Of a stretch of DNA of 44,471 nucleotides, positions 16,987 through 24,656 are shown one piece after another. Below the pieces are notes generated by a model that was given only the letters and a program-made list of their open reading frames with translations, made no database searches and had not been told where the DNA came from. The translations under genes were made by a program, and so were the position numbers. The stretch is from positions 274,947 through 319,417 of the forward strand of contig NZ_WWGX01000035.1 in the NCBI RefSeq assembly GCF_009862265.1, given 5' to 3'. This DNA is from Streptomyces sp. SID8352. GTDB lineage: Bacteria > Actinomycetota > Actinomycetes > Streptomycetales > Streptomycetaceae. Positions within the stretch are counted from its first letter, which is position 1, and each line of letters opens with the position of its first letter.

Positions 16987-18429
16987 TCAGGGCCGGGCGG
17001 CGCCGTCCGTGAGGAGCAGGGCGGCCATCCACGCCTCCACCTCGTCCGGTTCGCGGGGCAGGTCCCGCGAGAGGAGTTCGTAACCGTCGGCGGTGACCAC
17101 CAGGTCGTCCTCGATCCGCACACCGATGCCCCGCAGCTCCCCGGGGACGGTCAGGTCGTCGTGCTGGAAGTAGAGGCCGGGTTCACAGGTGAAGACGTGG
17201 CCCTCGGTGAGCCGGCCGCCGAGGTAGTGCGCGGACCGGGCCCGGGAGCAGTCGTGGACGTCGAGCCCGAGCATGTGGCCGATGCCGTGCCGGGTGTAGC
17301 GGCGGTGCAGTCCGCTGTCCTCGCGCAGCGACTCCTCGGCGCTGACGGGGAGGATGCCCCAGTCGGCGAGACCCTCGGCGAGGGTGCGGACGGCCGCCTC
17401 GTTGAAGTCATGGACGGTGGTGCCGGGCCGGACCGTTTCCAGTGAGGCCCGCTGGGCCTTGAGGACCAGCTCGTACACCTGGCGCTGGGCGTCGCTGTAG
17501 CGGCCGCCGACGGGAAGCGTGCGGGTGATGTCGGCGGTGTAGAGGGAGCGGGTCTCCACTCCCGCGTCCATGAGCACCATCGAGCCGGGGACGACGGGAC
17601 CGTCGTTGCGGATCCAGTGCAGGGCGGTCGCCCGGGGGCCCGAGGCCACGATGCTCTGGTAGCCGACATCGTTGCCCTCGACCCGGGCCCGCCGGAAGAA
17701 GGTGGCCTCCAGCCATCGCTCACTGGTGGCGACCGCGTCGTCCATGGCGCGCACCACGTCCTCGAAGCCGCGGACCGTGGAGGCGACGGCGCGGCGGAGC
17801 TGGTCCAGTTCCCAGGGGTCCTTCACCGCGCGCAGTTCGGACAGCACCGCGGCCAGCTCGTCGTCGAGGTACGCGTCGGGCCGGGGGACCGCGGCGTCGA
17901 CGGTCCCGTCCAGACCGCGCACCACCCTTGAGGGGCGGTCCCGGGAGTCGGCGGTGAACCGGTCCACGTGGCGGGCCTCGATCCCGAGGAACGCCTCGGT
18001 CTCGCGCAGCGACCTGCGCGGTCCGACGTAGAACTCCCCGTGCCTGCCGTCGAACACGTCGGCCGGGTCCGACCGGTCCGACCCGGGCCGGGTGTACAGG
18101 ACCGCGTCATGGCCCCCGGGGACGGGTTCGAGCACCAGCACCGCTTCGGGCTCCTGGTCCCCCGTGCACCAGGTGTAGTCGCTCCCCGGCCGGAAGGGGT
18201 GGTCGCAGTCGTTCACCCTCACCTTCAGCCGTCCCGAGGGCACGACGAGGCGTTCCCCGGGGAAGCACCGGGAGAGCCGGGCCCGGCGCCGCGCGGCGTG
18301 GGGGGCCGCCTCGCCCGGGGCGCCCGGGACGGGAGTGCGATCATCCCAGCCCTGCCCCAGGTAGTTCCTCAAGGCGTCCGAGAACGGCGGCTTGAAGTGG
18401 CCGGTGTCAAGCGAAGGACGGTCGGTCAA
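16987..18429 (-). CDS. M24 family Xaa-Pro aminopeptidase / prolidase
   Basis: 480 aa with an aminopeptidase P N-terminal domain (about 40-170) and a pita-bread catalytic domain (about 205-455). All five dinuclear metal ligands are present: D288 (LMDAGVE), D300 (TADITR), H385 (HGIGHMLG), E416 (CEPGLY) and E440 (GVRIEDD). Enzymes of this type remove the residue before a proline, or split Xaa-Pro dipeptides. The start is TTG 18429, five bases after GGAG; the ATG at 18440 is in another frame. It is the first gene of the leftward peptide operon and is divergent from the XRE-cupin regulator, which points to proline- or hydroxyproline-containing peptides as the operon's substrate. Confidence 0.92.
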   Translation of the reverse strand: MTDRPSLDTGHFKPPFSDALRNYLGQGWDDRTPVPGAPGEAAPHAARRRARLSRCFPGERLVVPSGRLKVRVNDCDHPFRPGSDYTWCTGDQEPEAVLVLEPVPGGHDAVLYTRPGSDRSDPADVFDGRHGEFYVGPRRSLRETEAFLGIEARHVDRFTADSRDRPSRVVRGLDGTVDAAVPRPDAYLDDELAAVLSELRAVKDPWELDQLRRAVASTVRGFEDVVRAMDDAVATSERWLEATFFRRARVEGNDVGYQSIVASGPRATALHWIRNDGPVVPGSMVLMDAGVETRSLYTADITRTLPVGGRYSDAQRQVYELVLKAQRASLETVRPGTTVHDFNEAAVRTLAEGLADWGILPVSAEESLREDSGLHRRYTRHGIGHMLGLDVHDCSRARSAHYLGGRLTEGHVFTCEPGLYFQHDDLTVPGELRGIGVRIEDDLVVTADGYELLSRDLPREPDEVEAWMAALLLTDGAARP

Positions 18430-18537
18430 GGCGGCTCCATGTCGGAATCAACCGGGATGTCACGGCTGGATCTGCCGTCTCCCGGAGGGCCGCGACGGGG
18501 GCGACGGGAGACGGGCAGGAATGAGAGTGAACAATGT

Positions 18538-18567
18538 TTGACCACACTAAGCAGGCTCGTTTAACGT
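18538..18567 (+). promoter_or_regulatory. Promoter of the XRE-cupin regulator
   Basis: TTGACC (18538-18543), an 18-base spacer, then TAACGT (18562-18567). The start point would fall near 18574, about 34 bases before the regulator ATG. It is embedded in, and points at, the leftward promoter. Confidence 0.55.
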
Positions 18568-18573
18568 AGTCAA
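18544..18573 (-). promoter_or_regulatory. Promoter of the peptide-uptake operon
   Basis: Read on the minus strand: TTGACT (18573-18568), an 18-base spacer, then TAGTGT (18549-18544). The start point would be near 18537, about 108 bases before the M24 peptidase TTG. Its -10 lies inside the spacer of the rightward promoter and vice versa, so RNA polymerase should not occupy both at once. Confidence 0.55.
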
Positions 18574-18607
18574 GGTTATTCATTCGAATCAAACATGGGG
18601 AGCCTCG

Positions 18608-19144
18608 ATGCTCGGTGACCGTCTCCGGGAACTACGTCACACCCGTGGTCTGACCTTGCGTGAACTCGCCGGCGAAGCAGGCGTGTCAGCGGCACTGCTC
18701 AGCCAGATCGAGAACGGCAACGCCGATCCCAGCGTGGCCACCCTGCGCAAACTGGCCGGGGTGTTCGACTCGGACATCGCCGCGCTCTTCAGCGAACCCA
18801 ACGCCCCCATGGTCCACATCAGCAGGCCCGGCACGAGAAGCCTGCTGTCGGCGCCCCAGGGACGCATCACCTACGAACGGCTGACGCCCGGCCGCGGCGA
18901 CCTGGAAGTGCTGCGCGCAAACCTGGCACCCGGCGACGTCAGCTCGGCCGAGCCATGGGCACACCCCTCCAGCGAGTGCGCCCTGGTACTGAGCGGCACC
19001 ATCGTCGTCGAGATCAACGAGGAGAACCACGAACTGCTCGCCGGCGACTCGGTGACCTTCGACTCACGGCTGCCCCACCGCTACCTCAACACCTCACGGG
19101 AACCGGCCGCACTCGTCATCGCGGTCACCCCTCCCACCCCCTGA
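18608..19144 (+). CDS. XRE-family regulator with C-terminal cupin domain
   Basis: 178 aa. An N-terminal helix-turn-helix (about 5-60; GLTLRELAGEAGVSAALLSQIENG) of the lambda-repressor type is followed by a small cupin sensor domain (about 100-172; PSSECALVLSGTIVVEINEENHELLAGDSVTFDSRLPHRYLN). Proteins with this architecture sense small metabolites, often amines or amino acids, and typically repress a neighbouring catabolic operon. The gene is divergent from the peptide operon and leads the deaminase/dehydrogenase operon, so it most likely controls both and itself (inference). The start ATG 18608 agrees with the helix-turn-helix beginning at once. Confidence 0.92.
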   Translation: MLGDRLRELRHTRGLTLRELAGEAGVSAALLSQIENGNADPSVATLRKLAGVFDSDIAALFSEPNAPMVHISRPGTRSLLSAPQGRITYERLTPGRGDLEVLRANLAPGDVSSAEPWAHPSSECALVLSGTIVVEINEENHELLAGDSVTFDSRLPHRYLNTSREPAALVIAVTPPTP

Positions 19145-19197
19145 CGCGGCCCGCCACCCGCCCCACGCCGCCCGGCAGGATCGGACAAGGAGAGACC

Positions 19198-20121
19198 ATG
19201 GACCGGCACTCGATCGACTGGCACGGCTACATACCGGCCATCACCACCCCCTTCGACACCCACGGCACCGTGGACACCGGCGCATGGCGAGAGCAACTGC
19301 GCTGGATGACCGCACAGCGGATGCACGGCGTCATCGTCGCGGGAACCACCGGAGAGTGGTTCAGCCTGGAGGACGACGAGCGCGCCACCCTGTTCCGCAC
19401 CGCCGTCGAGGAAGCCGGCGACGCCATGACCGTCATCGGCTGCTGCAACGCCCTGACCCCGGCCCGGGCCATCGCCCACGCCCGCGCCGCGGCCGACGCC
19501 GGCATGGACGGCATCCTGCTGAGCCTCCCGCCCTACGTGGTCCCCGCCCCCGCCGAACAGGCCGCCTTCTACCGGGCCGTCTCGGACGCGGTCCCCATAC
19601 CGCTGTGCGTCTACAACTGGCCCCGCGGCACCGGAGTGGACATGAGCCCGGACACCCTCCGCGAGATCTGCGCCCTGGAACACGTCGTCGCACTCAAGAA
19701 CTCCACCCCCGACTTCGGCGCCTTCGTCACCGGCCTGACCGAACTGTCCGGCACCGTCCGGTACTTCGGCATCCCCACCAACGAGACCGGCATCAGACTC
19801 CTCCGGGGCGTGGGAGGGGACGGCCTCATGGGAGCGGGCGCGGTCCTCGGCTCCGACCACCCCGACTTCTTCCGCGCCGTGGACAACGGCGACCTGGACC
19901 GGGCCCGGACACTCGGCGCCCGCGACAGAATCCTGATGGAGAGCTGGTTCTCCCGCGACTACGGCGCCCGCTTCGCCAGCGCCCCGGCCATCCTCAAACA
20001 CGCCCTGCGCCGCCGCGGAGTACCGGCCGGGCACGTACGAGCCCCCCTGCTGCCCCTGACCGCCGCCGAGGAACGCCGCGTCGACCACACACTCGAAGAA
20101 CTCGGCCTGATCCCGGCATGA
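19198..20121 (+). CDS. DapA-family lyase/deaminase (possible pyrroline-4-hydroxy-2-carboxylate deaminase)
   Basis: 307 aa, dihydrodipicolinate synthase superfamily. The Schiff-base lysine is K167 (VVALKNST), the catalytic tyrosine Y139 (CVYNWP), and the carboxylate-binding motif GTTGE is at 49-53. AAGGAGA precedes the ATG. Superfamily members include aldolases, DHDPS and the deaminase of delta1-pyrroline-4-hydroxy-2-carboxylate used in hydroxyproline catabolism. The last is the best fit because the next three genes encode an LhpBEF-type dehydrogenase; this assignment rests on context. The next gene starts in the stop codon (ATGA). Confidence 0.88.
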   Translation: MDRHSIDWHGYIPAITTPFDTHGTVDTGAWREQLRWMTAQRMHGVIVAGTTGEWFSLEDDERATLFRTAVEEAGDAMTVIGCCNALTPARAIAHARAAADAGMDGILLSLPPYVVPAPAEQAAFYRAVSDAVPIPLCVYNWPRGTGVDMSPDTLREICALEHVVALKNSTPDFGAFVTGLTELSGTVRYFGIPTNETGIRLLRGVGGDGLMGAGAVLGSDHPDFFRAVDNGDLDRARTLGARDRILMESWFSRDYGARFASAPAILKHALRRRGVPAGHVRAPLLPLTAAEERRVDHTLEELGLIPA

Positions 20122-21290
20122 ACGACACCTACGACGTCGCCGTCATCGGCGGCGGACTGCTGGGCTGCGCCACCGCCTACTACCTCGCCCGCGCAGGCGC
20201 CGGCGTCCTGCTCCTGGAGAAGAACCAGATCGGCCGCCACGCCTCCGGCCAGAACGCCGGAAGCCTCCACTTCCAGCTCGAATACCGCATGATCGAACAG
20301 GGACGGAAAGCGGCCCGGGAAGCCGCCCGCGCCCTGCCCCTGCACCTGGACGCGATCACCGCCTGGCGGGACCTGCCCCAGGAGATCGGCGAAGACTGCG
20401 GCGTCGTCCAGAACGGCGGCATCATGCTGGCCGAGACACCTCACCAGATCGGCCTGCTGACCGAGAAGGCCGAACTGGAAAGAAGCCTCGGCCTCGACGT
20501 GACCCTCCTGGAGGGCCCCGCCCTGCGCGAGCACGCCCCCTACCTCTCCACCAAGGTGACCGCCGCCGCGTACATGCCCCACGAAGGCAAGGCAAACCCC
20601 AGGCTGGTCACCCCGGCCCTCGCCCGGGCGGCCGCCGCCCGCGGCGCCGAGATCCGGGTACGCAGTCCGCTGACGGAACTGATCCGCGGCGCCGGCCGGT
20701 GGAGACTCGGCTGCGCCGACGGCTTCCGCGCACGCGCCCAGACCGTCGTGATCGCCGCCGGAGTATGGACCGACCAGGTGGCCGGCATGGCCGATGTGCG
20801 GCTCCCGGTCACCCCCGTCGCCCTCCAGATGCTGGCGACCGCCCGGACCGCACCCTTCCTGCCCCACCTGGTCCAGCACGTCGGCCGACGGCTGTCGCTG
20901 AAGCAGACCGCCGAGGGCAACGTACTCATCGGCGGCGGCTGGCCGTCCGCGTTCGTCATCCGCGAGGGCCGCACCGACGTCGACTCCCCGCCCGGCCTCC
21001 GCCACTCCTCGATCACCGGCAACCTCGACGCGGCGAGCGTGATTCCCGGCATCCGCCCGCTGCCCGTGCTGCGCGCCTGGTCCGGCATGACCACCCTCAC
21101 CCCCGACCAGCTCCCGCTCATCGGCGAAGTGCCGCGCCGCCCCGGACTGTACGCGGCCACCGGCGGCTCCGCCTTCACCCTCGGCCCCACCTACGCCCGG
21201 CTCCTCTCGGAAACCATCCTCACCGGCACGGCCTCCCTGCCCCTCGGCCCCTACTCACCCGCACGATTTGGATTCCTCAATGCTGCCTGA
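20118..21290 (+). CDS. FAD-dependent oxidoreductase, catalytic subunit (HcnC / D-hydroxyproline dehydrogenase-type)
   Basis: 390 aa, DAO/glycine oxidase fold. The dinucleotide motif VAVIGGGLLGCATAYYLARAG opens the protein and the C-terminal GLYAATGGSAFTLGPTYARLL motif closes the FAD site. Oxidoreductases of this group that are encoded with a small 2Fe-2S protein and a second flavoprotein form heteromeric amino acid dehydrogenases (HcnABC cyanide synthase, D-hydroxyproline or opine dehydrogenases). The residue pattern does not distinguish these substrates, but the adjacent DapA-family gene favours D-hydroxyproline or a related imino acid. It overlaps both neighbours in tight coupling. A decayed paralogue lies near 30337-30524. 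Confidence 0.87.
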   Translation: MNDTYDVAVIGGGLLGCATAYYLARAGAGVLLLEKNQIGRHASGQNAGSLHFQLEYRMIEQGRKAAREAARALPLHLDAITAWRDLPQEIGEDCGVVQNGGIMLAETPHQIGLLTEKAELERSLGLDVTLLEGPALREHAPYLSTKVTAAAYMPHEGKANPRLVTPALARAAAARGAEIRVRSPLTELIRGAGRWRLGCADGFRARAQTVVIAAGVWTDQVAGMADVRLPVTPVALQMLATARTAPFLPHLVQHVGRRLSLKQTAEGNVLIGGGWPSAFVIREGRTDVDSPPGLRHSSITGNLDAASVIPGIRPLPVLRAWSGMTTLTPDQLPLIGEVPRRPGLYAATGGSAFTLGPTYARLLSETILTGTASLPLGPYSPARFGFLNAA

Positions 21291-21588
21291 CCACCGCGCA
21301 CCCCTCGCACGACGCGTCGGCGACAGCGCCGACCGGCCCGACCCCCTCACCATCGAGGTGGACGGACGGCCCCTGGCGGCACTGCCCGGGGAATCCCTCG
21401 CCGCCGCCCTGATGGCGGCCGGCTACCGCAGCACCCGGGTCACCCACGGCGGCGCGCCCCGCGCGCCCTACTGCGCGATGGGCGTCTGCTTCGACTGCGT
21501 CGTCACCGTCGACGGGGAGAGCGCCGTCCGCTCCTGCCTGCGCCCCGTCACCGCGGGCATGAAGGTCCGCACGGGGCACACGTCGTGA
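21280..21588 (+). CDS. Small [2Fe-2S] ferredoxin-like subunit (HcnA / LhpF-type)
   Basis: 102 aa. Cysteines C65, C70, C73 and C86 form the plant-type ferredoxin pattern C-x4-C-x2-C-x12-C (YCAMGVCFDC...RSC). The remainder is a minimal beta-grasp domain, as in HcnA and the gamma subunits of amino acid dehydrogenases. The ATG at 21280 lies inside the end of the preceding gene (11-base overlap). It is expected to pass electrons between the two flavoprotein subunits. Confidence 0.88.
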   Translation: MLPDHRAPLARRVGDSADRPDPLTIEVDGRPLAALPGESLAAALMAAGYRSTRVTHGGAPRAPYCAMGVCFDCVVTVDGESAVRSCLRPVTAGMKVRTGHTS

Positions 21589-23063
21589 GCGCGGCGGACA
21601 CCCCGGAACCGGCGGACGCGGACGTGGCCGTGGTGGGCGCGGGCCCGGCCGGGCTCGCCGCCGCGGACCTGCTCGGCCGGCACGACGTGGACGTCCTGGT
21701 CGTCGACGAGCAGCAGCGCCCCGGCGGCCAGATCTACCGACAGCCGCCCCCGGGCCCGGGCTCGCCCACCGCGAGCACCGCCGGACTACGGCTCATCAGC
21801 GCGGCCACCCGCCATCCGACCGTGCGGTGGTGGCACCGGACCACGGCCTGGGGAACCTTCCGCACCGGTGAACCGGCGGGCGCCGCCCGGCTGGAACTGG
21901 CCACCAGCGGACCGCAGGGCTCCCGGCTCCTGCGACCGCGCAGACTGCTCCTCACCGCCGGGGCCTACGACCTGCCCGTGCCGCTGCCCGGCTGGACCCT
22001 GCCCGGGGTCATGACGGCCGGGGGAGTACAGGTGCTCCTCAAATCCCAGCGGATCCTCCCCGGGCGCCGCTTCGTCCTGGCCGGCGCCCACCCGCTGCTG
22101 CTGGTGGTGGCGGCCCAACTGGTGGAGGCCGGAGCCGACGTTGCCGAAGTCGCCCTGGCCCAGACCCGGATGCCCCTGCCCACGGCCCTGCGCGGACTGC
22201 GCGCCCTGCCGGGACACCTGGGCAAGGCCGCGGAAGGAGCCCGCGCGCTCGCCGTCCTGCGGCGGGCCCGCGTACCGGTGCGCGGCGGCACCGTCGTGCG
22301 CCGGGCCGACGGCGACACAGACCTGGAAAGCGTCACCCTGGCCTCCGTGAACGAGGACTGGACCGTACGGAAGGGCACGGACCGGGTGCTCGCCTGCGAC
22401 ACCCTGGCCCTGGGATACGGCTTCGTCCCCTCCGTCGAACTGGCGCTCCAGTCCGGCTGCGAGGTCCGGTGGGACCGCCCGGCCGGAGGATGGACCACGG
22501 CCGTCGGCCCCTACCAGCGCACCACCGTCCCCGACATCAGCGCGGCGGGAGAGATCACCGGCGTCGCCGGGGCGGAACAGGCCGTGACGGAGGGACGGCT
22601 GGCCGCCGTGGGCATCCTGGCGGACCTCGGCATCGTCAACGACGCGGACGCGCGACGGCTGGCCCGCCCGCTCCACCGCGACCTCGCCCGCCGGCGCAGG
22701 TTCTCCTCCTTCATCAGCACCGCCTTCGCCCCCGACGACACGGCGCTCGCCGCCCTCGCCGACGACACCACCGTCATCTGCCGCTGCGAGGAGGTCACCG
22801 TCGGCACGGTGCGCGAGGCCCTGCGCGAGAACCCCCACCTGCGTTCTGCCAACGCGGTCAAACTCCTCACCCGCACCGGCATGGGCCTGTGCCAGGGCAG
22901 GTCCTGCGGACTCGCCGTCTGCCGGCTCATCGCGACGGAGACCGGCCAGTCCCCCCAGGACGTGGGAGGCTTCACCGCGCGCGCTCCGGTCAAACCCGTC
23001 ACCGTGCAGGACCTCCTCACACCTTCCGCCACCGGACCGGACGAGGCGACCGCGCCGGCATGA
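21585..23063 (+). CDS. NAD(P)/FAD oxidoreductase subunit with C-terminal BFD-like [2Fe-2S] domain (HcnB / LhpE-type)
   Basis: 492 aa. It has an N-terminal FAD-binding motif (DVAVVGAGPAGLAAADLLGR), a central pyridine-nucleotide-disulfide-reductase-like body, and a C-terminal BFD-like domain with cysteines in ICRCEEVTVG and GLCQGRSCG that bind a [2Fe-2S] cluster. This architecture is characteristic of the HcnB/opine-oxidase alpha-subunit group. The start is GTG 21585, overlapping the ferredoxin gene stop. It completes the three-subunit dehydrogenase. No terminator is obvious downstream. Confidence 0.88.
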   Translation: MSAADTPEPADADVAVVGAGPAGLAAADLLGRHDVDVLVVDEQQRPGGQIYRQPPPGPGSPTASTAGLRLISAATRHPTVRWWHRTTAWGTFRTGEPAGAARLELATSGPQGSRLLRPRRLLLTAGAYDLPVPLPGWTLPGVMTAGGVQVLLKSQRILPGRRFVLAGAHPLLLVVAAQLVEAGADVAEVALAQTRMPLPTALRGLRALPGHLGKAAEGARALAVLRRARVPVRGGTVVRRADGDTDLESVTLASVNEDWTVRKGTDRVLACDTLALGYGFVPSVELALQSGCEVRWDRPAGGWTTAVGPYQRTTVPDISAAGEITGVAGAEQAVTEGRLAAVGILADLGIVNDADARRLARPLHRDLARRRRFSSFISTAFAPDDTALAALADDTTVICRCEEVTVGTVREALRENPHLRSANAVKLLTRTGMGLCQGRSCGLAVCRLIATETGQSPQDVGGFTARAPVKPVTVQDLLTPSATGPDEATAPA

Positions 23064-23622
23064 CGCCCCGGCGGCCTCGTCGCCGACGGGCCGTACGGGG
23101 CGAAAGCGGTGCTCCCGCCCGCAGGAGGACCCGCAGCGGACTCCGCCGCCCGCGGGCCCGCCCGGGACGCGTGACGCGCTCTCCGGGGAGCGCCGGCACC
23201 GGGGCGTTCGCGCCGGCGCTGGACCGGCTGGACTCGTTCAGGGGCACCGACTGGCCCGGCGCTGGTCCGCAGTCCCGCCTTCCGCACGACGGCCGCGGCC
23301 GTGGTCGCCGCCGCGTACCGCTTCGCCGTCCCCGGCGCGCTCCCGGCCGTCCCCTTCTGGCTCCAGGACGCACACGGCCCGGCCCCCGCGGCCGTCGCGC
23401 CGGCCCTCTCCGCGGTAGCACCGTCCGGGCCCGAGCGGGGAATCCCCCGCGCCTTCGCGGCGGGCCGTGGCCCGACGGGCGCACAGCGGCCCACCGCCCC
23501 GGCCCGAGCGGCCCCACGGGCGTCCCGGCCGCTCCTTTCCGGGCCACCGCGTGCTGGAGCACACCCTCGGACCGGGTCCGTACGAGCCGGACGGCCCTCG
23601 CGCAGCCGCAGGGCAGCCGCGC
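23064..23622. other. Gap with a possible decayed MFS transporter fragment
   Basis: No intact gene. On the plus strand, a frame around 23260-23380 reads like the middle of a DHA2-type drug transporter (RSPAFRTTAAAVVAAAYRFAVP, then PFWLQDAHG), but it has no start and runs into low-quality sequence. I treat it as a possible remnant only. The IclR gene ends at the right edge. Confidence 0.3.
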
Positions 23623-24402
23623 TCAGCCCTCGCGGACGCGGATGCCGGGGCGCCACCCGAGCATGCGGGAGATGCCGAGCCCACTGGTGATCACCGACGG
23701 CAGGACGGACTGCGGCTGCACCGAACCGGCCCGGACCACGACCGAGAGCGAGGCCACCACGCGGCCCTCGCCGTTCATGATCCGAGTGGCGATGGAATCG
23801 GCCTCGGGGGTCAGCTCCCCGCGCACCAGGGCGCTGCCGGTGCGCCGGCAGTCGGCCAGCTCCCGGCGGAGCGCATCCGGGTGGACGACCGTCCGAGAGG
23901 TGTAGCGGCGCAGCTCGGTGCCGAGGACCCGGCCCGACAACTCCGGCCCGGCATGCCCGAGCAGCACCTTGCCGACGCCCGAACAGTGCAGCGGCAGCCG
24001 CCCGCCCACCTGCGAGACCAGCCCGAGCGCCCGGCGCCCCGAGAGCCGCTCGATGATCACCGCCTCCTCGCCCTCCAGCACCGCGAGCTGCACGTGCTGG
24101 TGCAGAGCCGTGTACAGGTCCTCCATGAAGGGCTGGGCCATCGTCCGCAGCGACTCCGTCAGCGGCGCCAGCGTCCCGAGCCGCCACAGCCGCAGCCCGA
24201 CCGCGAACCGGCCGTCGGGCCGCCGCTCCAGCGCGCCGGCCTCCGTCAGCTCCAGCACCAGCCGCCGCGCGGTGGCGTGCGGCAGCCCCGTCTTGCGGGC
24301 CAGCTCCGCGAGGCTCAGCTCGCTCTCCCCGGGCTGGAAGGCGAACAGCAGCCCGAGGAGACGGGAGCTGACACTCCGGCCCGGCTCGTTGGTACGGGGC
24401 AC
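23623..24402 (-). CDS. IclR family transcriptional regulator
   Basis: About 259 aa. An N-terminal winged helix-turn-helix (about 10-70; LSLAELARKTGLPHATARRLVLELTEAGALE) is followed by the IclR effector-binding domain (about 85-250; LHCSGVGKVLLGH is typical). I choose GTG 24402 because GAGGAGG lies just upstream and the domain starts 15 residues later; the frame extends further upstream but does not look coding. It is divergent from the hydroxyquinol genes and probably senses an aromatic intermediate and controls them, as IclR proteins commonly do in aromatic catabolism. Confidence 0.9.
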   Translation of the reverse strand: MPRTNEPGRSVSSRLLGLLFAFQPGESELSLAELARKTGLPHATARRLVLELTEAGALERRPDGRFAVGLRLWRLGTLAPLTESLRTMAQPFMEDLYTALHQHVQLAVLEGEEAVIIERLSGRRALGLVSQVGGRLPLHCSGVGKVLLGHAGPELSGRVLGTELRRYTSRTVVHPDALRRELADCRRTGSALVRGELTPEADSIATRIMNGEGRVVASLSVVVRAGSVQPQSVLPSVITSGLGISRMLGWRPGIRVREG

Positions 24403-24518
24403 GCGCCCTCCTCGCACTCGGCCGACGAGACACCCCGATGCCGGACAGGCGGCTTCGCGGTGACGCGCTGGGGGACACCGGGGCCGATGCTTCGCCCGTC
24501 CGCCCCAAAAGCGGGACC

Positions 24519-24540
24519 GATGTTCGTTCAATGAACCATC
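24519..24540. promoter_or_regulatory. Candidate IclR operator
   Basis: GTTCA-A-TGAAC (24526-24536) is an 11-base palindrome, flanked by GATG (519-522) and CATC (537-540), with a second GTTC directly upstream. It is the only clear palindrome in the 254-base divergent gap between the IclR gene and the monooxygenase. Binding is inferred. Confidence 0.4.
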
Positions 24541-24656
24541 ATGCCCCGTGCCGATGTGAGCCGTGCAGCATGAACGACGCCGAGCCCGGACGGCCCGGCC
24601 CCGAACCTTCGCACCGGGCCGTCGTGTCGGAGCCCGCGGAACCGAGGAGCCAGAGG

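Larger units (their letters stand above)
18534..18596. promoter_or_regulatory. Inverted-repeat operator flanking both divergent promoters
   Basis: ATGTTTGA (18534-18541) and TCAAACAT (18589-18596) are perfect inverted copies separated by 47 bases, in an AT-rich island. They overlap the -35 of the rightward promoter on one side and the regulator's ribosome-binding region on the other. They are the best candidate binding sites for the adjacent XRE-cupin regulator, which may bridge them. Confidence 0.5.
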
